Below are positions 18,001 through 26,639 of a stretch of DNA of 64,000 nt, one piece after another; position 1 is the first letter of the stretch, and every line of letters begins with the position of its first letter. The stretch is from Colwellia sp. (GTDB lineage Bacteria > Pseudomonadota > Gammaproteobacteria > Enterobacterales > Alteromonadaceae): contig NZ_JABSPA010000003.1 of NCBI RefSeq assembly GCF_013214175.1, forward strand, positions 558,001 to 622,000. The letters run 5' to 3'. The translations under genes and the position numbers were made by a program. Under the pieces are notes generated by a model, which was not told the DNA's origin, did not search any database, and was given only the letters and a program-made list of their open reading frames with translations.

Positions 18001-18465
18001 ATGAATATTATTGAAGGTTCGTTTGAAGCAAAAGGCAAAAAATTTGCTATTGTAGTATCACGTTTTAATCACTTTATTGTTGATAGTTTATTAGCAGGCG
18101 CAATCGATGCGCTTAAACGTCATGGTAATGTTAATGATGACGATATTACTGTCGTCCGTGTACCTGGTGCATATGAGTTACCGCTAGCAGCTAAAAAAAT
18201 TGCTAAAAAAGGCGAAGCTGATGCCATTATTGCAATTGGTGCGGTAATTCGTGGTGGTACTCCTCATTTTGATTTCGTTGCTGGTGAATCTAACAAAGGT
18301 TTAGCACAAGTTTGTTTAGACTGTGAAATCCCTGTTTCATTTGGTGTGATTACTACAGACTCTATAGAACAAGCTATTGAACGAGCTGGTACTAAAGCTG
18401 GTAACAAGGGTGCTGAAGCAGCTCTTGGTGCATTAGAAATGGTTAATGTATTAGCTAAAATTTAA
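18001..18465 (+). CDS. ribH: 6,7-dimethyl-8-ribityllumazine synthase
   Basis: RibH condenses 5-amino-6-ribitylaminouracil with 3,4-dihydroxy-2-butanone 4-phosphate, the last but one step of riboflavin synthesis. The segment [17 protein letters not shown] contains the catalytic His region, and [13 protein letters not shown] is the substrate-binding loop. The 154-residue length is typical. It heads the ribH-nusB-thiL-pgpA group found widely in gammaproteobacteria; the other rib genes are outside the window. Confidence 0.96.
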   Translation: MNIIEGSFEAKGKKFAIVVSRFNHFIVDSLLAGAIDALKRHGNVNDDDITVVRVPGAYELPLAAKKIAKKGEADAIIAIGAVIRGGTPHFDFVAGESNKGLAQVCLDCEIPVSFGVITTDSIEQAIERAGTKAGNKGAEAALGALEMVNVLAKI

Positions 18466-18508
18466 TTTTTAAACTTAATTCTCAACATAAGAAAAGTGGA
18501 AACATATT

Positions 18509-18925
18509 GTGAAACCGTCTCCTAGAAGAAAAGCCCGTGAGTTGGCCGTACAAGCAATCTATTCATGGCAAGTTAGTCAAAACGTAGTAAATGATATTGA
18601 AGTTAACTTTATTGCCGATAACAGCAAACGTCGGTTTGATATTGAATATTTTCAATTGTTATTACGTGGTGTTACCGCCAACATTAGTGATATAGATGCC
18701 GCAATTTCGCCGTATGTAGACCGTCCACTTAATGATATAGATCAAGTGGAAAAGGCGATATTGCGTGTAGCAGTGTTTGAACTAAAAGACTGCATTGATG
18801 TACCTTATCGCGTGGTGATAAACGAAGCTATAGAGTTAGCTAAGTCATTTGCAGCTGATGATAGCCATAAGTTTGTTAACGGTGTTTTAGATAAAACAGT
18901 AAAGTTAATTCGACCTGAAGAATAA
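18509..18925 (+). CDS. nusB: Transcription antitermination factor NusB
   Basis: NusB binds boxA RNA with ribosomal protein S10 and takes part in rRNA antitermination. The sequence aligns throughout with the enteric protein: MKPSPRRKARELAVQAIYSWQ at the N-terminus and VPYRVVINEAIELAKSFAADDSHKFVNGVLDK near the C-terminus. The start is GTG at 18509, supported by the homologous MKP start and an AGTGGA ribosome site. The length of 138 residues is usual. It lies 43 bases after ribH. Confidence 0.96.
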   Translation: MKPSPRRKARELAVQAIYSWQVSQNVVNDIEVNFIADNSKRRFDIEYFQLLLRGVTANISDIDAAISPYVDRPLNDIDQVEKAILRVAVFELKDCIDVPYRVVINEAIELAKSFAADDSHKFVNGVLDKTVKLIRPEE

Positions 18926-18926
18926 C

Positions 18927-18968
18927 CTATTAGTAGCAACTTATTAGTACCAATTTATTAGCAACTAA
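18927..18968 (+). repeat. 14-base tandem repeat between nusB and thiL
   Basis: The word TATTAG recurs at 18927, 18941 and 18955, with partly conserved flanks (AGTAGCAACT, AGTACCAATT, AGCAACTAAA), giving three degenerate copies of a 14-base unit. It fills most of the short nusB-thiL gap. Confidence 0.5.
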
Positions 18969-18977
18969 AGGCTTAGC

Positions 18978-19940
18978 ATGAAAGAGTTCGAGTTAATTAA
19001 GCATTTTTTCACCAAACAAAAAGTTAAACGTAAAGACGTTGTACTTGGTATTGGTGATGATTGCGCTGTTTTAGCGCCTATTGAGAATCAAAATATTGTG
19101 GTAACGACAGATACATTAGTAGCTGGAGTACACTTTCCATTTGAGACTAGCCCCAGAGCTATTGGCCATAAAGCGGTTGCGGTAAATCTGTCTGATATTG
19201 CTGCAATGGGCGCTAAGCCAAGTTGGTTATCTTTAGCATTAACCCTGCCTGATGTCGATGAAGCTTGGTTAAATGAGTTTTGTGAAGGTGTCTTTGAACT
19301 ATGTGAGTTTTATAATGTAGAACTCATCGGTGGAGATACCACGCAAGGACCATTAAGTATTACTATTACCGCACAGGGATTAACCCCTGAAGGTAGTTAC
19401 TTGTCACGTTCTGGTGCTAAAGCAGGTGACTGGCTTTATGTTACCGGTGAACTTGGTGACGCTGCGTTAGCTTTACAACAAATTACCGGTAAAGTCGATA
19501 TTGAGCCTCAATTTACAAATATCATAAGAAATAAGCTTGATTATCCAAAGCCAAGAGTTTTAGCCGGGCAAACGTTACGTGAATATGCTTCAGCAGCAAT
19601 AGATCTTTCTGACGGATTAATCGCTGATTTGGGGCATATATGCCAAGCATCCAATGTCGGTGCTAATGTAGTGCTTGATGCCCTACCTCTTTCTACGATA
19701 ATGCGTGATAGTTTACTTTCCGATGATGCTATCGCTTTGGCACTATCTGGTGGGGATGATTATGAGCTTTTGTTCACCGTCTCTGAAGATAACAAAGTAG
19801 GAATGGAGACGGCAATGTCTCATGCCGGTACACCTGTTACTTGTATAGGACAATTGAATGCCTCCCAAACTATCACTACAACCTTGAACAATAAGCCTAT
19901 TCCAATTAATACTGCCGGTTTCGAGCATTTTACCGAATAG
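18978..19940 (+). CDS. thiL: Thiamine-monophosphate kinase
   Basis: ThiL phosphorylates thiamine monophosphate to thiamine diphosphate using ATP. The N-terminal segment LGIGDDCAVL and the DTLVAGVHFPF and HKAVAVNLSDIAAMGA stretches form the ATP and substrate site of this PurM-like family. GDTTQGPLSIT, DLSDGLIADLGHI and LSGGDDYELLFT are also conserved. The 320-residue length is normal. It lies between nusB and pgpA in the standard order. Confidence 0.96.
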   Translation: MKEFELIKHFFTKQKVKRKDVVLGIGDDCAVLAPIENQNIVVTTDTLVAGVHFPFETSPRAIGHKAVAVNLSDIAAMGAKPSWLSLALTLPDVDEAWLNEFCEGVFELCEFYNVELIGGDTTQGPLSITITAQGLTPEGSYLSRSGAKAGDWLYVTGELGDAALALQQITGKVDIEPQFTNIIRNKLDYPKPRVLAGQTLREYASAAIDLSDGLIADLGHICQASNVGANVVLDALPLSTIMRDSLLSDDAIALALSGGDDYELLFTVSEDNKVGMETAMSHAGTPVTCIGQLNASQTITTTLNNKPIPINTAGFEHFTE

Positions 19941-20002
19941 CACCCTAAGCAATTTACTTATCAATTAAAAATGAACCACTAACAAATTAAGCACTTAATT
20001 AT

Positions 20003-20476
20003 ATGTCGGGTAAAAATACACAGGTTAATTTTAATCTGGCGAATCCAATACAGTTTTTAGCTTTAGGCTTTGGCAGTGGTTTGGCGCCAAAAGCTCCTGG
20101 CACTTTTGGTACGCTTGCTGCCGTGCCACTATTTTTACTTATGAGTGGTTTAACGCCCTTAACTTATGGTTTAGTCGTCTTAGTGGTTTGTCTTGCGGGT
20201 ATTTATATCTGTGGTAAAGCGGCAAGTGATGTTGGTGTACACGACCATGGTGCAATTGTGTGGGATGAGTTTGCAGGATTTTTTATCACTATGTTTATGG
20301 TTCCGGTGAGTTGGCAGAGTGTCTTGGTAGGCTTTGTTTTATTTAGAATCTTTGATATAGCTAAACCTTGGCCAATATCAATAGCAGATAAAAAGCTAAC
20401 GGGTGGCTTTGGTATCATGTTTGACGATGTACTAGCGGGTCTCTTTGCACTTGCCATCATGCACCTTATTTTCTAA
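20003..20476 (+). CDS. pgpA: Phosphatidylglycerophosphatase A
   Basis: PgpA removes phosphate from phosphatidylglycerophosphate to give phosphatidylglycerol in the inner membrane. The sequence shows GFGSGLAPKAPGTFGTLAAVPLF, the VHDHGAIVWDEFAGFFITM motif and FRIFDIAKPWPIS, all family signatures, with about four membrane segments. The length of 157 residues is normal. It ends the ribH-nusB-thiL-pgpA group. Confidence 0.95.
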   Translation: MSGKNTQVNFNLANPIQFLALGFGSGLAPKAPGTFGTLAAVPLFLLMSGLTPLTYGLVVLVVCLAGIYICGKAASDVGVHDHGAIVWDEFAGFFITMFMVPVSWQSVLVGFVLFRIFDIAKPWPISIADKKLTGGFGIMFDDVLAGLFALAIMHLIF

Positions 20477-20782
20477 TTTATTAAGAGTTTTTTCATTAAC
20501 CTTTATCATATGGTAGAGGCTAATATTTCAGTAAACCCTGCATTATTTTCACCTTTCTTTATTTTAGATCAATAGTAATTTCACCACATTTACGCTACGT
20601 TTAAACTAGGCCATAAGTGCCGGTAATGATGGATAATGAATTTGATAGTAAAATACTTAGTACTCTTACTTGTTTTTATCAACACTTGCCCTCAGGTCTA
20701 TTATTAAGTGACACATTATCAACTAGGTAAAAGAGTCATTTAGATAAACTAGTCATTAAGTAACAGTAAAAAAGGAATACAT
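20477..20782. other. pgpA-hpf intergenic region (306 bases)
   Basis: I see no gene or clear terminator. A 19-codon frame begins at 20636 (MNLIVKYLVLLL) but lacks a ribosome site. The stretch is A+T-rich and probably holds the promoter of the hibernation-factor gene, which I cannot place with confidence. A good AAGGA ribosome site precedes the ATG at 20783. Confidence 0.4.
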
Positions 20783-21139
20783 ATGAAAATAAATCTTTCT
20801 GGTCATCATGTAGAAGTTAATGATTCAATCAAAGAGCATATCGAAGAAAAATTCTCTAAAATTGCCAACCACTTTCCAACATTAATATCTCTAGACGTAA
20901 TAGTCTCTAAAGAACATCATCAATATCAAGTCGAGCTAACGACAAACTATGAAGGTGGACGAATTTCAGCTACCGGTTTAGATGGTGTTATGTATCCGGC
21001 TATTGCCAATGCTGCAAAAAAACTCGATGCAGCCCTTAAGCATAGAAAAGGGCAATTGAAAGCTAATATGCACAGCAAACCAGGTGCAACGACTCCTGAA
21101 ATTGCCCATGAAAAGGTGCAAGAGATGAACCTATCATAA
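20783..21139 (+). CDS. hpf: Ribosome hibernation promoting factor (HPF/RaiA family)
   Basis: This family binds the 30S decoding centre in stationary or starved cells and inactivates ribosomes, with or without dimerisation. The S30AE fold is visible from MKINLSGHHVEVNDSIKEHIEEKF to AIANAAKKLDAALKHRKGQLK (residues 1-95). A tail of about 23 residues follows, so at 118 residues it is longer than enteric HPF (95) and near RaiA (113). It could be named either way. It is a single gene closed by its own terminator. Confidence 0.88.
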   Translation: MKINLSGHHVEVNDSIKEHIEEKFSKIANHFPTLISLDVIVSKEHHQYQVELTTNYEGGRISATGLDGVMYPAIANAAKKLDAALKHRKGQLKANMHSKPGATTPEIAHEKVQEMNLS

Positions 21140-21161
21140 TTCTCCTATAATCTTAAACCCC

Positions 21162-21195
21162 AAAAGCTGTTGAACCTCGTTCGCAGCTTTTTTTA
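21162..21195 (+). terminator. Rho-independent terminator after hpf
   Basis: The arms AAAAGCTG (21162-21169) and CAGCTTTT (21184-21191) pair, with an inner GAAC-CTC-GTTC stem, and a run of T follows. It lies 22 bases after the hpf stop. Confidence 0.85.
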
Positions 21196-21308
21196 TATAG
21201 TTCCTAAGTTTTTGCTAATTGGTACAAATAATTACTGCATTGCAGACTCGCTGTGTAATAATCAAAGCCATTAATATTTAAAGCATTAACCTCACAAGGA
21301 ATTTTTTG

Positions 21309-22559
21309 ATGCTCAAACGCTTTTTAAGACAATCCAATACCTGCCAAATTACAACGAGTAAACTCGCAATACTTGGACTTTTATCTCTCACACTTACTGC
21401 TTGCAGCAAAGAAGAGGTTAAGGTGAAACCACCAGCGCCAGCGGTATCGGTATACTCAATTAAAGCACAACCTATTGGCGGGTATCGTGAGTTTGTTGCA
21501 CGAACAGAAGCTTTCAAAGAAGCCGACTTACGCGCTCGTGTTGAAGGTGAGTTAATTGAACGCCATTTTAGAGAAGGCAGTAATGTTGAAAAGGGACAAG
21601 TATTATTAAAAATCGACCCCGCAGCATACCAGGCAGCATTATCAGCAGCCAAAGCTGACTTAAGCTCTAGAATCTCAGGCGAAGAAAATGCTCAGCGTAA
21701 CTTAAAACGTGCCAATGACCTTATTGATGATGGTTATATTTCTCAATCAGATTATGACCGTTTAACTACGGAAGAGTCGCAAGCTAAATCAGCGGTTAAA
21801 GCGGCAGAAGCATCACTTGAAAAAGCGGAACTTGATTTAAGTTATACCACAATCACAGCGCCTTTTAGCGGCCGAATTGGTAAAGTAAATTATAACGTTG
21901 GCAATATTGTTGGTCCAACAAGTAACCCCTTAGCAACCTTGATTATCAGTGACCCAATTTTTGTAAGTTTTCAGGTTGAAGAGAGTTTCTATATTACTTA
22001 CTTACAAGAACATCAGGGTGCAAGAACTGCCAAAGAAGCTGAATTTGAGCTATCTCTACGCTTGCCAAATAATACTGAATATCCAGAAAAGGGTCAGTTA
22101 AACTTTTCTGATACTAAAATTGCCCAAGGTATGGGTACCGTTGAATTGAGAACCGTTTTCCCTAACCCTCATAATATTATTTTACCAGGGCTATTTGTTA
22201 CCTTGATTGTTGAAACGTTAGATAAAGAGGAAATGGCGTTAATACCACAAGCAGCAGTACAAGAAAACCAGCAAGGTAAATTTGTCTTAGTTGTCGGAGC
22301 AGATAATAAGGTTAAACAGCGTCACGTTGTCTTAGGGCGAAGAATTAATGCTATGTGGGTTGTTGAAAAAGGCGTTGCTATTGGTGAAAAAGTGATAGTC
22401 GAAGGCTTACAAAAAGTTCGAGCTGGTGTGGAAGTAAATGGTGTTATTAAGCATGTTGACCCACTTACGGGTACCATCTCAGATATTAATGATAAAGCGA
22501 CAAATTCTGCAAAAGCTAACGATGCCAATATTAGCCCAAGCGCAGCAGTCGATAAGTAA
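21309..22559 (+). CDS. RND efflux periplasmic adaptor (AcrA/MexA family)
   Basis: This is the membrane-fusion subunit of a tripartite multidrug efflux pump, linking the inner-membrane transporter to a TolC-type channel. The signal peptide ends in lipobox LTAC with Cys32. The biotinyl-lipoyl halves (RVEGELIERHFREGSNVEKGQVLLKID and SYTTITAPFSGRIGKVNYNVG) flank a coiled coil at about 100-165. I choose ATG at 21309, eight bases after AAGGA; a TTG at 21306 also starts the frame. The C-terminal 25 residues are low-complexity. It lies 14 bases before the pump gene. No outer-membrane channel or regulator gene is adjacent. Confidence 0.93.
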   Translation: MLKRFLRQSNTCQITTSKLAILGLLSLTLTACSKEEVKVKPPAPAVSVYSIKAQPIGGYREFVARTEAFKEADLRARVEGELIERHFREGSNVEKGQVLLKIDPAAYQAALSAAKADLSSRISGEENAQRNLKRANDLIDDGYISQSDYDRLTTEESQAKSAVKAAEASLEKAELDLSYTTITAPFSGRIGKVNYNVGNIVGPTSNPLATLIISDPIFVSFQVEESFYITYLQEHQGARTAKEAEFELSLRLPNNTEYPEKGQLNFSDTKIAQGMGTVELRTVFPNPHNIILPGLFVTLIVETLDKEEMALIPQAAVQENQQGKFVLVVGADNKVKQRHVVLGRRINAMWVVEKGVAIGEKVIVEGLQKVRAGVEVNGVIKHVDPLTGTISDINDKATNSAKANDANISPSAAVDK

Positions 22560-22573
22560 AAAAGGACGATTTT

Positions 22574-25500
22574 ATGATCAGTAAAACTTTTATCAATCGC
22601 CCTAAATTCGCGTTTGTTATCTCTATTGTTATCACCCTTGCCGGCTTAATTGCCATGAGTGTGTTACCGGTAAATATGTACCCAGAAATAACACCACCTC
22701 AAGTTCAAATATCTGCCGTCTATCCTGGGGCTAGTGCTCAAATTGTTGAAGAGTCGGTTATCAGGCCTATTGAAGAGCAGGTCAATGGCGTAGAAGATAT
22801 GATGTATATCGAATCTTCTGCCTCAAATAATGGTACTGCAGTTATTACAGTATTTTTTAAAGTTGGTACTGATGGTGATATTGCCCAAGTAAATGTGCAA
22901 AACAGAGTCGCATTAGCAACTAGCTCATTACCTTCAGAGGTAACCCGTCAAGGGGTTGATGTTAAGAAAAAGTCTAGTTCTATGTTGTTAGGCATTAACT
23001 TGTATTCTGAGCAAGAAGGTATTGACCAACTCTTTTTAAGTAATTATGCCTCTAACTATTTAACTGAACCGTTAGGTCGTATCGAAGGTGTTGCCTCAGC
23101 AGAAATCATGGGTGAAATGACCTATAGTATGCGCGTTTGGTTAAACCCTGAACGTATGGCATCTTTAAGTATTACTGTCACTGAAGTTCAGCAAGCATTA
23201 CAAGAGCAGAATATGATAGTTGCTGCTGGTAAGTTCGGCGCTAGCCCATCGTTACCTAACCAACAATTTGAGTACTCTATTCAAGCCAAAGGTCGTTTAC
23301 AAACACCTGAAGAATTCGGCCAAACGATAATTCGCGCTCAGCTCAACGGTAACTTTATCCGTTTAGGTGATATTGCTCGTTTAGAGTTAGGTGCAGAAGA
23401 TTATTCAACCCAAGCAAGATTAAATGGTAAAGAAACTGCCTTTCTTGTTATCTACCAGCTACCTGATGCTAATGCCACAGAAGTTGCTTCGTTAGTAAAA
23501 GCTGAAATGGAAATACTTTCTCAGCGTTTCCCTGATGGTTTAGAGTATGTTATCCCCTACGATACCACTAAATTTATCGACCGCTCCATTGAAGAAGTTA
23601 TGGTTACCCTCTTTCAAGCGATAGCTTTAGTAATATTAGTAGTGTTTTTATTCCTGCAAAACTGGCGTGCCACCATCATTCCAACCCTAGCAATTCCTGT
23701 GTCACTCATTGGTACTTTTGCGTTTATGATATTGATGGGTTACTCAATCAACACCATCACTTTATTTGGTTTAGTACTCGCTATCGGTATTGTCGTTGAT
23801 GATGCTATTATCGTGATAGAAAATGTTGAACGAATATTAAAAGAAGAGCAGTTACCCATTAAAGAAGCGGTCACCAAAGCGATGGAGCAAGTCTCTGGAC
23901 CTATTATAGCTACCACCTTGGTACTATTAGCTGTTTTTGTTCCCGTGGCCTTTATGCCGGGAATAACAGGTGAATTATATAAACAATTTTCAGTCACTAT
24001 TTCTTTTGCTGTGCTAATTTCTTCACTTAATGCTTTAACCTTAAGTCCAGCACTTTGTACCGTGTTACTAAGTGCTGAAAAAATGAAGCCTATTTCCTGG
24101 TTAGTGCCATTTGAACGTCTCATTACTAAGGTCACTGGCAGCTATACCAAAGCTGTTGGTTTCTTGCTTAAGCGACTTGCTCGCGTAGGTCTTTTTGTTG
24201 GCTTAATGTTTATTGGTGCCGGTTGGTTAACAACTTCAGTACCAACAGCGTTTTTACCGGCTGAAGACCAAGGTTACCTATTTGTCGATGTGCAGCTTCC
24301 TGATGCTGCGTCAAGTAATCGTACACAAGCGGTAATGGATAAGATCACACCACTGATATTAAACGACGCAGCCGTTGATGATATTATTACCGTGTCAGGT
24401 TACTCACTACTTGGTGGTGCCGGCTCAAATAATGGTCTGGCTATTATTCTGCTTAAAGACTGGGAAGAGCGTACCGCGCCTGAATTGGGGCTAAGGCAAT
24501 TAATCCCTCGGTTAATGGGGCAATTATGGACTATGCCTGATGCACAAATTATGGTATTTAATCCGCCGCCTATTCCTGGCCTTGGCAATAGTTCAGGCTT
24601 TGAATTTAAATTGCAAGACAGTGAAGGTAGAGATCCTGCTGCGTTAGCACAAGTGATGAACGGACTCATATATGAGGCCAATCAACGACCTGAATTAACA
24701 CGGGTATTTAGTACCTTTAGAGCTAATGTTCCGCAATACTTTTTAGAGGTAGACCGTAATAAAGCCAAAGCTCAAGGTGTCTCTTTATCTGATATATTCT
24801 CGACTTTGCAAGCGCAATTAGGCTCTTTATATATTAATGACTTTAGTCAATTTGGCCGAACCTATCGTGTCACTATACAAGCTGAAAGTCAGTATCGAAA
24901 AGACCCATCAGATTTACGTTATTACTTTGTCCGTAATAAAGATAATGAAATGGTGCCGCTAACGACTTTAGCAACGATTAAGCCTATTTTAGGGCCAACA
25001 ACCATTAGTCACTTTAACTTATATCGTAGTGCTAGTATCACTGGTAATGCTGCGCCTGGTTATTCATCAGGACAGTCTATTGATGTTATGGAAGAGCTAG
25101 CCAGTAAATTGCCGCAAGGTTATATCTATGAATGGTCGGGACAGTCTAAGCAAGAATTAGAAGCGGGTAATTTAGCACCTATTTTATTTGGTTTAGCTAT
25201 CCTCTTTGTTTACTTATTCTTAGTGGCACAATATGAAAGTTGGACTATTCCATTTTCAGTGTTAGCTGCGGTACCGTTAGCGCTATTTGGCTCTATGTTG
25301 GCACTTTATACGGTTGGCATGGCAAATAACATCTATGCGCAAGTTGGCTTGGTATTATTGATAGGCCTGTCCACTAAAACCGCTATTTTAATTGTCGAGT
25401 TCGCCATGGAGCAAAGAGCGGCGGGAGAGACGATTATGAATGCAGCACTTAATGCGGCTAGAATGCGTTTTCGTGCGGTATTGATGACAGCTTTTTCTTT

Positions 25501-25687
25501 TATTCTCGGTGTATTACCGCTGGTATTTGCAACGGGTGCCGGTGCGGGTAGTCGTGTCTCGCTCGGTATCACTGTACTGTCGGGTATGATCGCCGCGACG
25601 TTGTTTGGTACTTTACTGGTGCCTTACTTCTATTTAGTGATTCAGCGTATGCGAGAAAAAATTAAAGGTAATCCAGATGTTAGCTAA
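22574..25687 (+). CDS. RND multidrug efflux transporter (AcrB/MexB, HAE1 family)
   Basis: This is the proton-driven inner-membrane pump. At 1037 residues, with two similar halves and about twelve membrane segments, it is of usual size. The proton-relay residues are present: Asp409 and Asp410 in IGIVVDDAIIVIENVER and Lys935 in LIGLSTKTAIL. The N-terminus MISKTFINRPKFAFVISIVI and the GVLPLVFATGAGAGSRVSLG segment are typical of the hydrophobe/amphiphile subfamily. Substrates cannot be read from the sequence. A strong two-way terminator follows. Confidence 0.95.
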   Translation: MISKTFINRPKFAFVISIVITLAGLIAMSVLPVNMYPEITPPQVQISAVYPGASAQIVEESVIRPIEEQVNGVEDMMYIESSASNNGTAVITVFFKVGTDGDIAQVNVQNRVALATSSLPSEVTRQGVDVKKKSSSMLLGINLYSEQEGIDQLFLSNYASNYLTEPLGRIEGVASAEIMGEMTYSMRVWLNPERMASLSITVTEVQQALQEQNMIVAAGKFGASPSLPNQQFEYSIQAKGRLQTPEEFGQTIIRAQLNGNFIRLGDIARLELGAEDYSTQARLNGKETAFLVIYQLPDANATEVASLVKAEMEILSQRFPDGLEYVIPYDTTKFIDRSIEEVMVTLFQAIALVILVVFLFLQNWRATIIPTLAIPVSLIGTFAFMILMGYSINTITLFGLVLAIGIVVDDAIIVIENVERILKEEQLPIKEAVTKAMEQVSGPIIATTLVLLAVFVPVAFMPGITGELYKQFSVTISFAVLISSLNALTLSPALCTVLLSAEKMKPISWLVPFERLITKVTGSYTKAVGFLLKRLARVGLFVGLMFIGAGWLTTSVPTAFLPAEDQGYLFVDVQLPDAASSNRTQAVMDKITPLILNDAAVDDIITVSGYSLLGGAGSNNGLAIILLKDWEERTAPELGLRQLIPRLMGQLWTMPDAQIMVFNPPPIPGLGNSSGFEFKLQDSEGRDPAALAQVMNGLIYEANQRPELTRVFSTFRANVPQYFLEVDRNKAKAQGVSLSDIFSTLQAQLGSLYINDFSQFGRTYRVTIQAESQYRKDPSDLRYYFVRNKDNEMVPLTTLATIKPILGPTTISHFNLYRSASITGNAAPGYSSGQSIDVMEELASKLPQGYIYEWSGQSKQELEAGNLAPILFGLAILFVYLFLVAQYESWTIPFSVLAAVPLALFGSMLALYTVGMANNIYAQVGLVLLIGLSTKTAILIVEFAMEQRAAGETIMNAALNAARMRFRAVLMTAFSFILGVLPLVFATGAGAGSRVSLGITVLSGMIAATLFGTLLVPYFYLVIQRMREKIKGNPDVS

Positions 25688-25710
25688 AGCTTTTACCACC
25701 TGCTAGCACC

Positions 25711-25752
25711 AAAAAGGGCACATACTATATATAAATAGTATGTGCCCTTTTT
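25711..25752. terminator. Bidirectional terminator between the RND operon and the DUF2986 gene
   Basis: An 18-base perfect inverted repeat (25711-25728 and 25735-25752, loop ATATAA) starts with AAAAA and ends with TTTTT, so it can terminate transcription from both sides. It serves the converging RND operon and the - strand genes. Confidence 0.9.
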
Positions 25753-25861
25753 ATTTGTTTGCTAAAAGCCTAACGATAAATGCTAAAGTAACTAACAATC
25801 GATGATAATGACTATTTAGTATCTATTCAGCAAAACCTTTATTTAGGTATTAGTTTAGGTG

Positions 25862-26005
25862 CTACTCTGACTCTTGCGCAGCTTCTTCAAGTTTAGCTCT
25901 ATCGGCTTTTGATACATACTTAGGTTTATTACTGGTATGTAACTTTGAATTCATTTTCTTAACTTTCTTTTTCAAAATATTGTTCATCTTCTTTTTTCTA
26001 TTCAT
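25862..26005 (-). CDS. Small basic DUF2986 family protein
   Basis: This 47-residue frame is read directly from the - strand. It begins MNRKKKMNNILKKKVKKMN, continues with KLHTSNKPKYVSKADRAK and ends LEEAAQESE. The very basic N-terminus and the NKPKYVSKADR segment match my recollection of the DUF2986 family of short proteins in Shewanella, Vibrio and relatives, whose function is unknown. The basic half suggests RNA or ribosome contact, which is inference. It lies 43 bases downstream of another - strand gene and runs toward the shared terminator. Confidence 0.7.
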   Translation of the reverse strand: MNRKKKMNNILKKKVKKMNSKLHTSNKPKYVSKADRAKLEEAAQESE

Positions 26006-26048
26006 CTTATAATCTCTACATATATACTTAAAATTATTCTAGCTATTC

Positions 26049-26492
26049 TTATAGAAAAATAACTACTACAAACATCAATGGCAAGTAAGGGTACAACACC
26101 GTCGGCTTTAATGAATTAGCCATATACTCGGCAATAAGTGCCTTGCTAGTTGGTCGGTTCATTTGCCACTGTTTATACATTAAATAGGGTTTAGTCGACT
26201 CACTTGTCTGTTCAGCCTCATTTAGCGCTAATTTATCTTCTATCGCTATTATCGCATTTGCGGTACGACACTGAAAGGTTTTCCAAATACCTTCTTGCAA
26301 CCAAAGTACAGCGACTAGCAGTAAGGCAACAAGAGCCGTCAATGAAAAGGTTAAGGACAACAAGGTGATAGCGGTGGCAACAAGCTTGATAATTAGAGCA
26401 TAACTTTCATAACTTTCATGATTGTTATGTAAGGTTTGCCATTGCTGAAGTAATAACTGTTTTGAAACTGTGGTCATAGGGCTGAATACCAT
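26049..26492 (-). CDS. Hypothetical membrane protein
   Basis: I do not recognise this 147-residue protein. It has a long hydrophobic hairpin at about residues 30-67 (two membrane segments), a soluble charged stretch at 70-125 and a final hydrophobic segment YPYLPLMFVVVIFL at the C-terminus. The start could be the first Met or Met6 (MTTVSKQ); neither has a strong ribosome site. The frame is intact and followed on the same strand by the DUF2986 gene. Confidence 0.55.
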   Translation of the reverse strand: MVFSPMTTVSKQLLLQQWQTLHNNHESYESYALIIKLVATAITLLSLTFSLTALVALLLVAVLWLQEGIWKTFQCRTANAIIAIEDKLALNEAEQTSESTKPYLMYKQWQMNRPTSKALIAEYMANSLKPTVLYPYLPLMFVVVIFL

Positions 26493-26639
26493 TGTTCTAA
26501 TGTACTGGGGTTGAGCAAAAATTACTGTTATTATGCGCGCATTATCTTTCTCTTTAAAGTTATCTTGGCTTTACATTGAAATTTTTCTTATCTTTTGGCT
26601 TAGCGTTTAGCTAGGCAATTTAAACCAGAGGCGTTTATT

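Noticed and set aside
18001-18465. FMN riboswitch upstream of ribH
   Set aside because: The gap before ribH is only about 105 bases and lacks the conserved multi-helix FMN aptamer segments.
18978-19940. TPP riboswitch controlling thiL
   Set aside because: The nusB-thiL gap is about 50 bases, too short, and consists of a tandem repeat.
20636-20695. Short hydrophobic frame MNLIVKYLVLLL upstream of the hibernation-factor gene
   Set aside because: Only 19 codons, no ribosome site and no Thr/His/other regulatory codon run that would suggest a leader peptide.
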